Shown here: positions 6,732-12,597 of the stretch, piece after piece
Numbering within the stretch: the first letter of the stretch is position 1
Layout of the letters: each line of letters starts with the position of its first letter
DNA from: an uncultured Eubacteriales bacterium
GTDB lineage: Bacteria; Bacillota; Clostridia; Oscillospirales; CAG-272
Direction: 5' to 3'
Assembly: GCA_900548735.1 (NCBI GenBank)
Contig: URMC01000044.1
Span: forward strand, 1 to 13,331
Length of the DNA: 13,331 nt
Notes under the pieces: model-generated
Seen by the model: the letters and a program-made list of their open reading frames with translations, nothing else
What the model was told of the DNA's origin: nothing
The model's database searches: none
Made by a program: the position numbers and the translations under genes

Positions 6732-7811
6732 TTAAAGGAAGCAGATGAGCGCGGCGATTACCGCCGCCACTGCCCCGATGATGCCGCCGAAGAGAAAGAG
6801 TTTGCCAAGCGAGAGCGGCAGTTTCCCATACACTTTGCCGGTGTAGCCGTTGAGCGCATAGGTGTAGGTCTTGTTTTTGTAGCGATAGTTAAGAAGATAA
6901 ATCGGCATCAGGGTGTAATCCCAGTGCATCTCCTTGACCAGCAACCGCGGGGTGCCTGGCAAAACGGTGGTATAACCGTGAATGGTGCCCCGGAGCAGTT
7001 GCCCCGAATAGTCCATCATCCGGTTTTTCACCGCGTTGCGCACCGCCTCAATCTCAATATCCCGCTTTTTGGCGATAAAGCCGGAAAGACAGGGCATGGT
7101 GAAGGGTTGCAACGAGTCGGAGGGGTAGGGGAGAATGCCGTTCAGCATTTCCCGGTCCTCTTCCTTCAGCGCCGGGGTCACGATGTCCTCAAAATGGATA
7201 TCCCCCCGCCGCTCAATGTGAAAATTGGAGGTCTCGGTATACAGATAGTCGCCCGCCCGCCAGGAGCGCTTGCGCGTGGCGCGCGCGGTCATCGACGCGT
7301 CGGTGTCGGCGTCCGTGACCCAAAAAGGATAGTAAATGCCGGTCATTTTCTCTACCTGGTCGGGCGCGGTAAAGCCGCGCGGGACAAACCATTTCTTTTT
7401 GGCAAAGGCAAGAAAGCGCTTTTCCGCCTCCTTCTTGTCAAAAGCAAAGGGAATTACCTTGTGCGGCTTCATCTGCCCCGCAAGCCGCCCGCCAAGCAGA
7501 ATCGGATTGTGGCAGTAAGGGCAGAACGTGGCGGCGGTGTTTTGATCCGCCACCACTTCCGCGCCGCAGGAGGAGCAGGAGTAGGAGCGCAACAGGGCGG
7601 AATACTCCTCGTCCGGGTGTTCCATGGCTTCTGCCGCTTCCTCTGCCGCGCGGCTGGCGGCTTCTTCCGCCGCACGCGCGGTTTCGGTGGCGGCAAGCTC
7701 CTCTTCGGTAAATTCCGACTGGCAGAACTCACAGCACAGCTTTCCTTTTTCGGGGTCAAATTTCAGCCCCGCCGAGCAGTTGGGGCACTGATAGGTCAGT
7801 GTGGTTGCCAT
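6732..7811 (-). CDS. TFIIB-type zinc-ribbon protein with C-terminal membrane anchor (YdjG-like)
   Basis: The 359-aa protein starts with a zinc ribbon (Cys9, Cys12, and Cys27/Cys30 with Cys26 adjacent). A Glu/Ala-rich helix at about 35-70 is probably a coiled coil. A second ribbon uses Cys79, Cys82, Cys97 and Cys100. A long central region of about 105-330 (IPFAFDKKEAEKRF, GIYYPFWV, LPIYLLNYRYKNKTY-like) is typical of this family and has no known enzymatic motif. The C-terminus is one strongly hydrophobic helix (about 336-359), suggesting a tail-anchored cytoplasmic protein. The start lies 3 nt after the SPFH stop, so translation is probably coupled; the Shine-Dalgarno is weak. B. subtilis YdjG, next to PspA-family YdjF, has the same plan. 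The role is unknown; assembly with its SPFH and TPM partners is inferred. Confidence 0.75.
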   Translation of the reverse strand: MATTLTYQCPNCSAGLKFDPEKGKLCCEFCQSEFTEEELAATETARAAEEAASRAAEEAAEAMEHPDEEYSALLRSYSCSSCGAEVVADQNTAATFCPYCHNPILLGGRLAGQMKPHKVIPFAFDKKEAEKRFLAFAKKKWFVPRGFTAPDQVEKMTGIYYPFWVTDADTDASMTARATRKRSWRAGDYLYTETSNFHIERRGDIHFEDIVTPALKEEDREMLNGILPYPSDSLQPFTMPCLSGFIAKKRDIEIEAVRNAVKNRMMDYSGQLLRGTIHGYTTVLPGTPRLLVKEMHWDYTLMPIYLLNYRYKNKTYTYALNGYTGKVYGKLPLSLGKLFLFGGIIGAVAAVIAALICFL

Positions 7812-7814
7812 AAA

Positions 7815-9089
7815 TCAGTCTTTCTTTTTGCCGCAGTTCCGGCAGAATTTGCCGTCGTTTTCGGTGCCGCAGTCGGGGCAGAGCCATTTGCCTGCCGCTG
7901 CGGGCGCTTTTGCGCCGCACTCGGAGCAGAATTTGCCGGTGTTTTTCTTGCCGCAAGCGGGGCAGACCCACTCGCCGGCGGGCGCCGGTTTCGCCGCGCC
8001 GCACTCGGAGCAGAATTTGCCCGTGTTTTCCGCGCCGCAGGCGCACTTCCATGTATTTTGCGCCGCCTTTGCCGCGGCTTCTTTCTTCTGCGCTTCCATC
8101 TGCGCGCGGTTGGTCTCGGAGAACGCGCCGAAACCGCCTGCGGCATTCATGCCCATGCCCATCCCCATAAAGGTGGTGGCGGCGCCGTTCTGATTGTTGC
8201 CCGCCGCTTCAAAGCCGCGTGCCATGGAGCCCTGCACATAGCCCTCGCGCACGCCGGCGTCGCCCAGCATGGCGCCCTGGTTGCGCATATTGATCAGTTT
8301 CTTGGATTCTTCGTCGTAAGAAACGCTGGCAATACCGACCGACAGCACCTCAAACCCGCGCTTTTCTTTCCACTCTGCGTCCAACTCCTCGGACATATAC
8401 TTGGAGAGTTCACGCGATTTGCTGGTGACGTGGGAAACACGGATGCCGTCTACCGACATCTGGTTGACCGCGGACTGCAACGCGTCCAGAAACTCGGAGA
8501 GATACTGCTCGTTGATATCGTTGATATCCACGGTGGTTTTGTCGCGCGGGATGGCTTCGGCATAGAATTTCAGCGGGTCGGTGATCCTGATGGAGTAGGT
8601 GCCGAATGCGCGCAGGAAAAGCTCTGAGTTGTAGAAATTGTCAAAATAGTTGACCGGGTTTCTCGTGCCGAATTTGATACCCTTGATCTCCTGCAGATTG
8701 ATGAAAAATGCCTTTTGCGCGGAGGAGGGCACGCCGCCGTATTTGATGCGGCTGAACGTCTCTTTGATGCTGGCGCCGAACTGCCCGGCAAAGAGAGACG
8801 GCGCGCTGGAGTTGTCTACTTTATAGTAGCCCGGCTCCGCCGTAAAGTCCACCACCTTGCCGCCGTCTACCAGCAGCATAAACTGGTTGTCGTATACATG
8901 GATGACCGAGCCGTTGGAGATGATGTCCTCAGTGCCTTTTTTGTTGCTGTTGCGTTTGCTGTTTTTGCGCATCAGCGTGCCTTTGGTGAAGACTGTGGTA
9001 TCGCTCATCCCCTCGGCTTCGATGACTTCCAGCCACGAATCCGCAAGCCCGCCCCCGATGGCGGAAAGTGTTGCCTTGATAATGCCCAT
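7815..9089 (-). CDS. SPFH-domain protein with three C-terminal zinc ribbons (YdjI-like)
   Basis: The 424-aa protein has an N-terminal SPFH/virion-core-like domain (about 1-290; MGIIKATLSAIGGGLADSW, EDIISNGSVIHVYDNQ, NYFDNFYNSELFLRAFGTYSIRI, DGIRVSHVTSKSRELSKYMSE). A Gly/Met-rich linker (about 295-325) and an Ala/Lys helix follow, then three tandem zinc ribbons of about 27 aa. Their cysteines are 349/351/360/363, 376/379/388/391 and 404/407/416/419. The first ribbon is CxC-CxxC, the others CxxC-CxxC. ATG 9089 is chosen over a longer frame because AGAAGGAG precedes it and the conserved MGI start matches the family. SPFH proteins form membrane-associated rings or microdomains. It is first in the operon with the zinc-ribbon and TPM genes. 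Its promoter is unclear, because a terminator lies only about 44 nt upstream. Confidence 0.8.
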   Translation of the reverse strand: MGIIKATLSAIGGGLADSWLEVIEAEGMSDTTVFTKGTLMRKNSKRNSNKKGTEDIISNGSVIHVYDNQFMLLVDGGKVVDFTAEPGYYKVDNSSAPSLFAGQFGASIKETFSRIKYGGVPSSAQKAFFINLQEIKGIKFGTRNPVNYFDNFYNSELFLRAFGTYSIRITDPLKFYAEAIPRDKTTVDINDINEQYLSEFLDALQSAVNQMSVDGIRVSHVTSKSRELSKYMSEELDAEWKEKRGFEVLSVGIASVSYDEESKKLINMRNQGAMLGDAGVREGYVQGSMARGFEAAGNNQNGAATTFMGMGMGMNAAGGFGAFSETNRAQMEAQKKEAAAKAAQNTWKCACGAENTGKFCSECGAAKPAPAGEWVCPACGKKNTGKFCSECGAKAPAAAGKWLCPDCGTENDGKFCRNCGKKKD

Positions 9090-9132
9090 TGTATGTTTTC
9101 TCCTTCTAAATAAAATTAAACAGAACTTGTAG

Positions 9133-9163
9133 AAAAACGCACCGGCGCTGTCGCCGGTGCGTT
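9133..9163 (-). terminator. Intrinsic terminator after the structured RNA and before the SPFH operon
   Basis: Arms 9136-9147 and 9152-9163 form a perfect 12-bp GC-rich stem with a CTGT/ACAG tetraloop. On the minus strand it ends in a run of five T (9133-9137). It ends the transcript of the putative structured RNA at 9181-9410. It also stands directly before the SPFH gene, so readthrough could control that operon. Confidence 0.8.
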
Positions 9164-9180
9164 GTGTGTGCGACACCCCA

Positions 9181-9410
9181 GCGTCGTACTTTTGCAGATA
9201 AACCCGCCGAGCCGTGTTGCCAGAATCGAGAACCCTTGTGTCAAGGGTGGTGCCCTGCCGGATACTTTACTGCTCCCAGCGTCCATACACCTCGCCGAGA
9301 CAAGTCAATCGCGCGGGGGATGGGAGGTCTGCAAACCGCAGCCGGACGCGTCCGGGCTCCAAATTATTCGTGTAGGCTCCGTAACCGACAATCACGCACT
9401 AAGCAGGCGC
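9181..9410 (-). ncRNA. ssrS: Structured noncoding RNA, candidate 6S RNA
   Basis: No reading frame is supported here, yet the sequence is densely self-complementary. Read on the minus strand, the 5' end GCGCC-TGCTTAGTGC pairs with the 3' end GCAAAAGTACGACGC with only small bulges (about 9395-9410 with 9181-9195). Further in, GAGCC (9375-9379) pairs with GGCTC (9209-9213). The 3' half has a 7-bp hairpin ACCCTTG/CAAGGGT (9232-9248), and other hairpins fill the middle. A -10 element TAAAAT lies 7 nt before the predicted start, and an intrinsic terminator follows. About 230 nt, a rod closed by its ends, and a small hairpin on the 3' side of a central bubble are features of 6S RNA, which binds sigma-A RNA polymerase. 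The family assignment is inferred and not proven. Confidence 0.5.
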
Positions 9411-9416
9411 GGTTCG

Positions 9417-9422
9417 ATTTTA
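9417..9422 (-). promoter_or_regulatory. Candidate -10 element of the structured RNA
   Basis: TAAAAT on the minus strand overlaps the TAA stop of the DUF1292 gene and lies 7 nt before G9410, the first base of the paired end of the structured RNA. No good -35 is visible at 16-18 nt; TTGCCG at 20 nt is the nearest. The RNA might instead be processed from a DUF1292 transcript. Confidence 0.4.
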
Positions 9423-9710
9423 ATTGTCGTAGTCGATCTCGCCGGCAAAGTAATCGTCAAAATAATCGGCAATGTCGTCAAACTCGTCGTCATCGTCAAT
9501 GGTGACAAGGGTTTCCTCCCCGTCCTCCATCACGGCTTTGAGAATGACGTATTCCACCTCATCGCCCTCGGCGGCGTCCTTATCCTCTGCCGGGATCATG
9601 GCGTAGTATTTCACGCCGTTTTTCTCCGTGGTGCCGACCAGCTCAAACTCGTGCTCGTTCCAGTCCTCATCCTGGAGGGTGTAGATCTCTACTTCGTTAT
9701 TGTTGTCCAT
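9420..9710 (-). CDS. DUF1292 family protein (YrzB-like)
   Basis: The 96-aa protein is very acidic. It has the DUF1292 pattern: a short beta-rich core VEIYTLQDEDWNEHEFELV, a YYAMIPAED segment, YVILKAVMEDGEETLVTI, then a tail rich in Asp, Tyr and Phe (DDDDEFDDIADYFDDYF). Its function is unknown; in Firmicutes relatives are often near ruvX and the IreB-like gene, not seen here. ATG 9710 is preferred: AGGTG lies 6 nt before it. A GTG three codons upstream is part of that Shine-Dalgarno and is a poorer start. It has its own near-consensus promoter at 9741-9769. The structured RNA starts within about 10 nt of its stop, so the two may be co-transcribed. Confidence 0.85.
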   Translation of the reverse strand: MDNNNEVEIYTLQDEDWNEHEFELVGTTEKNGVKYYAMIPAEDKDAAEGDEVEYVILKAVMEDGEETLVTIDDDDEFDDIADYFDDYFAGEIDYDN

Positions 9711-9740
9711 AAAGCACACCTGCCTTTCTTTCCTGATTTC

Positions 9741-9769
9741 ATTGTACTAAATTCCGTGCCAAAAGTCAA
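9741..9769 (-). promoter_or_regulatory. Sigma-A promoter of the DUF1292 gene
   Basis: On the minus strand TTGACT (9764-9769) and TACAAT (9741-9746) are 17 nt apart. This is one mismatch from consensus in each box, about 30 nt before the start codon. It is divergent from the promoter at 9812-9840. Confidence 0.82.
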
Positions 9770-9811
9770 TAGGCAGGATGTAAATTCTCCTGCCGGAATC
9801 TTTCCTTTTTC

Positions 9812-9840
9812 TTGAAAAGTGCGTGAAGATCTGCTATAAT
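9812..9840 (+). promoter_or_regulatory. Extended -10 sigma-A promoter of the isomerase-Dabb operon
   Basis: TTGAAA (9812-9817) and TATAAT (9835-9840) are 17 nt apart, with TGC directly before the -10 box (extended -10). The start codon is 25 nt downstream, behind AGGGAGGGGG (9851-9860). The 5' UTR is short, so there is no room for a riboswitch. Confidence 0.85.
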
Positions 9841-9865
9841 AAAAAGCGAAAGGGAGGGGGAGACA

Positions 9866-10756
9866 ATGATGAAACTTTCTGCATCCCATGGCATCATGGG
9901 CGCAATCCCCGGTACGGGGGAATTTTTTACCCCGCGGGAGAGCTTTACGGCAATGAAAAAAGCGGGTTATGACCGCGTGGACGTAAGCCTTTGGTCGCTC
10001 TGCAAGCCCGGCAGACCCTTGACGGGGGAGCACTGGGAGGAGACGATTGACGAGCTGGTTGCCGCCACCGAGGAGGCGGGGCTGCCCGTGCACCAGACCC
10101 ACGGCAACGTGCTAACGGGAGAGCAGTGGGATGACCCTGCGTACCCGGACCGGGAATTTTATCACGAGACGGTACTGCGTTGCATCGAGGGGACAAAGCG
10201 GCTTGGTGCTTCCTGGATGGTGCTTCACCCTTACAATCTCGCGCACGCGCCGCTGTACAACCGGCAGGATAATCTCCGTGCCTGCGTGGCGTTTCTTGCC
10301 CCGTACATTGAGGCGGCGAAGAAAGCGGGCATCGGCATTGCGGTGGAGAATATGATTGACTTCCGCCGTCGTCATCGCCGTTATTGCGCGGGCGACGTGT
10401 ATGAACTGATCGAACTGATCGATACGATCAACGACCCGGCGGTGGGGATCTGCTATGACACCGGGCACGGGAATATTTCGGGCATGGTACCGGGAGAGGC
10501 GATTCGCGCCATGGGCAAGCGGCTGGTCTGTACTCACATCAACGACAATCACGCCGGGCGACCGGAGGACGAGCACCTGTTGCCGTATTTCGGCAATATC
10601 GACTGGACGTTGGTGATGAAAGCGTTGCACGAGATCGGCTACGAAGGCGATTTCGCCTATGAAATCGGCTCTCACACCATCCCGCCCGAAGCGCGGGACG
10701 CATGGCTGCGGTACACCGTGGAGATCGGCAGGAAACTGCTGGCAATGGAAGTATAA
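9866..10756 (+). CDS. Sugar phosphate isomerase/epimerase family protein (xylose isomerase-like TIM barrel)
   Basis: The 296-aa protein fits the AP-endonuclease-2/xylose isomerase-like TIM barrel superfamily. Candidate metal and catalytic residues sit at barrel strand ends: Glu161 in AVENM, Asp198 and His201 in CYDTGHGN, His224 and Asp227 in THINDNH, and Glu266 in YEIGS. HPYN (121-124) and HQTHGN (76-81) are further typical strand ends. Members isomerise or epimerise sugars, inositol or keto-acids, so the substrate cannot be read from sequence. No signal peptide is present, so it is cytosolic. Two ATGs are adjacent; the first (9866) is 5 nt from the Shine-Dalgarno. It is followed 23 nt later by a Dabb gene. 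Dabb proteins often accompany sugar or aromatic catabolic enzymes, which hints at a carbohydrate role. Confidence 0.85.
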   Translation: MMKLSASHGIMGAIPGTGEFFTPRESFTAMKKAGYDRVDVSLWSLCKPGRPLTGEHWEETIDELVAATEEAGLPVHQTHGNVLTGEQWDDPAYPDREFYHETVLRCIEGTKRLGASWMVLHPYNLAHAPLYNRQDNLRACVAFLAPYIEAAKKAGIGIAVENMIDFRRRHRRYCAGDVYELIELIDTINDPAVGICYDTGHGNISGMVPGEAIRAMGKRLVCTHINDNHAGRPEDEHLLPYFGNIDWTLVMKALHEIGYEGDFAYEIGSHTIPPEARDAWLRYTVEIGRKLLAMEV

Positions 10757-10779
10757 ATATATAAATGGAGGAGAGTAGG

Positions 10780-11070
10780 ATGATCCGTCATATCGTTTGT
10801 TTTAAATTGAAGGAGCCCACCGAGGAGAACTGCCGGGAAGCGGCGCGGGTGCTTTCCTCAATGAGAGGGCAGGTAGAGGAGATTATCGACATGGAGGTGG
10901 GGGTGGATTTTCTGCACTCCGCACGCTCTTATGACGTGATTCTGCAAGTGACCCTTGCCGACCGCGAGGCGCTGGATCGTTATCAGAACGCCCCGTATCA
11001 TGTGAATGTGGTAAAAAAACAAATGCACGCCGTGCGGGAAGCCAGCATTGCGGTGGATTACGAGATCTGA
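10780..11070 (+). CDS. Dabb family protein (stress-responsive alpha/beta barrel)
   Basis: A 96-aa dimeric ferredoxin-like fold of the Dabb family. Recognisable features are the opening MIRHIVCFKLKE, the second half YDVILQVTLADREALDRYQNAPYHVNVV, and the closing helix and strand ending SIAVDYEI. Some Dabb proteins are enzymes such as olivetolic acid cyclase, others are stress-induced with unknown roles. An ATG at 10765 would add five residues (MEESR), but that stretch is the Shine-Dalgarno itself (GGAGGAG at 10767-10773), with 6 nt spacing to ATG 10780; the later start is therefore preferred. It is co-transcribed with the isomerase. No specific reaction can be assigned. Confidence 0.88.
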   Translation: MIRHIVCFKLKEPTEENCREAARVLSSMRGQVEEIIDMEVGVDFLHSARSYDVILQVTLADREALDRYQNAPYHVNVVKKQMHAVREASIAVDYEI

Positions 11071-11080
11071 ACACAAGAAC

Positions 11081-11120
11081 GCCCAAGGGGGTGCCTTCCA
11101 GGGAAGGCACCCCCTTGGGC
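11081..11120. repeat. 18-bp perfect GC-rich hairpin after the Dabb gene
   Basis: Arms 11081-11098 and 11103-11120 are perfectly complementary over 18 bp around a CAGG tetraloop. No T-tract follows on either strand. It lies 10 nt after the Dabb stop and would protect the 3' end of that mRNA or pause polymerase. Together with the hairpin at 11153-11190 it may form a two-step terminator. Confidence 0.7.
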
Positions 11121-11152
11121 CCCTCCAAAACCTTTCAGACAAAAAGAAAACT

Positions 11153-11190
11153 GCCGCCGGTAATTTTTCCTGTAATGCGGCGGCTCTTTT
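11153..11190 (+). terminator. Probable terminator of the isomerase-Dabb operon
   Basis: A 7-bp stem (11153-11159/11178-11184, GCCGCCG/CGGCGGC) with an 18-nt loop is followed by TCTTTT. On the minus strand the stem is followed by AGTTTTCTTTTT, so it may also stop transcripts from the rplJ-rplL side. The large loop lowers confidence. Confidence 0.45.
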
Positions 11191-11192
11191 GT

Positions 11193-11336
11193 TGCTTTGG
11201 GTGCGCTCGCCCGACCGCCTTGCGGCGGGGCGAACAGGCTGACGCGCTGCTTTGGGTGCGCTCGCCCGATGTTCCGGTGGCGACTGACGAAAAGTTTTTG
11301 CGGGAGTTTAAGAGGGGGCTTTTTTCAAAAAGCCCC
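11193..11336 (-). repeat. Dispersed intergenic repeat, copy C, inverted orientation
   Basis: Read on the minus strand it has the same order as copy A. First is a hairpin GGGGGCTTTTT-GA-AAAAAGCCCCC (about 11313-11336), then CCCGCAAAAACTTTTCG and GCACCCAAAGC. The GC palindrome block at 11215-11242 is identical to 5796-5823 over 28 bases. A 22-base direct repeat (11193-11214 and 11248-11269) brackets that block, so part of the unit is duplicated. It lies between the convergent Dabb and rplL genes. Nothing in it looks coding. Confidence 0.75.
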
Positions 11337-11360
11337 CTCTTTCGCGCGCCTGCGGCGCGG

Positions 11361-11399
11361 AAAGACAAAAGCGACCGAACCACAAGGTTCGGTCGCTTT
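11361..11399 (-). terminator. Intrinsic terminator of rplJ-rplL
   Basis: Arms 11368-11381 and 11386-11399 form a perfect 14-bp stem with a 4-nt loop. On the minus strand it is followed by a TTTTGTCTTT tail. It lies about 37 nt after the rplL stop, so the rplJ-rplL transcript ends here and does not continue into rpoB. Confidence 0.88.
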
Positions 11400-11435
11400 G
11401 TACAGCAGAAATTTGCGCAATCTGAGCGGTAAAAA

Positions 11436-11813
11436 TTATTTGATTTCGACCGTAGCGCCGGCATCTTCCAGAGCCTTTTTGAGGTTCTCGGATTCCTCTT
11501 TGGAAACGCCCTCTTTGATTGCCTTCGGAGCGCCCTCAACCAGGTCTTTCGCCTCTTTCAGGCCGAGACCGGTGATCTCACGGACAGCCTTGATCACGGC
11601 GAGTTTGTTGCCGCCGAAGGAAGCAAGGATGACGTCAAATTCGGTCTTCTCCTCAGCAGCAGCTGCGGGAGCAGCACCGCCGACAGCAACTGCGGCAACG
11701 GGAGCGGCAGAAACGCCGAATTCCTCTTCCACAGCCTTAACCAGTTCGTTCAGTTCCAGAAGAGTCAGAGCTTTGATCTCTTCTACAATAGCAGTAATTT
11801 TCTCGTTAGCCAT
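11436..11813 (-). CDS. rplL: 50S ribosomal protein L7/L12
   Basis: Forms the flexible ribosomal stalk with L10 and recruits translation factors. The 125-aa protein has an N-terminal dimerisation domain (MANEKITAIVEEIKALTLLELNELVKAVEEEFGV, about 1-34), an Ala/Val/Gly/Pro-rich hinge (about 35-53), and a C-terminal domain with EKTEFDVILASFGGNKLAVIKAVREITGLGLKEAKDLVE. A TTG two codons upstream is open, but ATG 11813 matches the conserved MANEK start. The Shine-Dalgarno AGGAGG is 10 nt before this ATG. It follows rplJ by 96 nt with no promoter that I can see, so it relies on the rplJ promoter and leader. Confidence 0.97.
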   Translation of the reverse strand: MANEKITAIVEEIKALTLLELNELVKAVEEEFGVSAAPVAAVAVGGAAPAAAAEEKTEFDVILASFGGNKLAVIKAVREITGLGLKEAKDLVEGAPKAIKEGVSKEESENLKKALEDAGATVEIK

Positions 11814-11909
11814 TTTCAATTAACCTCCTGAAAATAGATGTTTTGTTGCGTGATCGCGCGTCACGCGGCGCGTTTCTCTGTCAGGCGGGGCAGAGCACCG
11901 TTTGCCGCA

Positions 11910-12425
11910 TTATTCTGCGGCGGGAGCAGTTTCGCTCTGCTTGTCTGCGATCGCCTGCAGCGCGTAAGCCAGCCCGTAGAGCGGGGACTGGATGCTGCCG
12001 AGGAATTTCGCGATGAGCGTCTCCTTGGACGGGATGTCAGCCAGTGCGGTAACCGTCTTTTCGTCGATCACTGCGCCGTCCAGATATCCGGCAAGAATCT
12101 TGAAGGACTCCACCTTTTCGGCAAACTTCTTGAGCACCTTTGCGGGGGCAACCGCGTCATTCTCGCTGATGGCGATAGCGGTCATACCGTTGAGGTACTG
12201 CTTCATTTCGGAGTAGCCGACCATGTCGCAGGCTCTGCCGGTCAGGGTGTTTTTCACAACCATGTATTTCACGCCCGCTTCGCGGAGCGCTTTACGCATG
12301 GCGGTGTCATCCTCCACCGTGATGCCCTGGTAGTTGACGAGAACACCGGAAACCGAGTTCTTGATCTTTTCCGCCAGGTCAGCAACAACCTGCTGCTTCT
12401 GTTCCAGAATTACTTTGCTTGGCAT
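11910..12425 (-). CDS. rplJ: 50S ribosomal protein L10
   Basis: Anchors L7/L12 dimers to 23S rRNA at the stalk base and represses its own operon through the leader RNA. The 171-aa protein has the family start MPSKVILEQKQQVVADLAEKIKNS, then VLVNYQGITV, RKALREAGVKYMVVKNTL, and FLGSIQSPLYGLAYALQAIADKQ near the C-terminus, where L7/L12 binds. The frame is open 18 codons upstream, but ATG 12425 has GGAGGTG 8 nt before it and matches family starts. It is followed by rplL. Upstream are a membrane protein gene and a terminator, so rplK-rplA are not adjacent. Confidence 0.97.
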   Translation of the reverse strand: MPSKVILEQKQQVVADLAEKIKNSVSGVLVNYQGITVEDDTAMRKALREAGVKYMVVKNTLTGRACDMVGYSEMKQYLNGMTAIAISENDAVAPAKVLKKFAEKVESFKILAGYLDGAVIDEKTVTALADIPSKETLIAKFLGSIQSPLYGLAYALQAIADKQSETAPAAE

Positions 12426-12457
12426 TTTGTTTTCACCTCCCGGATCGAAATGGATAT

Positions 12458-12504
12458 AAAAAAATCTTTCTCCCGCCAAGACGCACTCCCGGCACGAAGA
12501 AAGA
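12458..12504 (-). terminator. Leader attenuator (intrinsic terminator) before rplJ
   Basis: On the minus strand TCTTTCTTC pairs with GGGAGAAAGA-side bases (12465-12470 region with 12498-12504), continuing after a one-base bulge into TGCC/GGCG. Seven T follow (12458-12464). It lies between the L10-binding leader and the rplJ Shine-Dalgarno, the right place for premature termination. B. subtilis rplJL is controlled by L10-dependent attenuation. I did not find a convincing antiterminator pairing by eye. Confidence 0.78.
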
Positions 12505-12590
12505 CCAAATCAAAAAATGACTGAATCGCTCCTCGGCAGGAGAGCCGCGCCGAAACGCCGCCTTTACGGGAACCTGCTGTCTTTGGATAA
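12505..12590 (-). promoter_or_regulatory. L10 leader RNA (ribosomal protein autoregulatory element)
   Basis: On the minus strand AAAGACAGCAGG (12573-12584) and CCTGCCGAGG (12531-12540) face each other. GCAGG/CCTGC forms the stem, and the flanking AAAGACA/CGAGG makes the asymmetric junction. These are the hallmark sequences of the Firmicutes L10 leader, bound by the L10-L7/L12 complex. The loop between them is GC-rich and variable. Excess L10 would favour the terminator at 12458-12504, lowering rplJ-rplL expression. Confidence 0.85.
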
Positions 12591-12597
12591 CGGAAGT

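Noticed and set aside
5889..8627. 912-codon plus-strand open frame across the TPM, zinc-ribbon and SPFH genes
   Set aside because: It lies antisense to three recognisable proteins, has a composition typical of GC-rich shadow frames (many His, Arg, Gly, Ala), no Shine-Dalgarno of note and no recognisable motif.
9230..9262. Plus-strand AAGGGTGGTGCC resembles the T-box antiterminator motif
   Set aside because: The rest of the motif (NACCGCG) does not fit, there is no specifier-loop region before it, and the nearest plus-strand gene is 600 nt away with its own promoter. The same bases are explained by a 7-bp hairpin in the minus-strand RNA.
9413..9420. Plus-strand GGTTCGATTTT resembling a tRNA T-loop
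   Set aside because: No T-stem, anticodon arm or acceptor stem can be formed around it.
9162..9815. 217-codon plus-strand frame covering the structured RNA and DUF1292
   Set aside because: It begins inside a terminator stem, runs antisense to DUF1292 and over its promoter, and has no family resemblance.
11197..11823. 208-codon plus-strand frame and other frames through repeat copy C
   Set aside because: They translate repeat DNA and the antisense of rplL; the WVRSPD-like peptide comes from the repeat itself.
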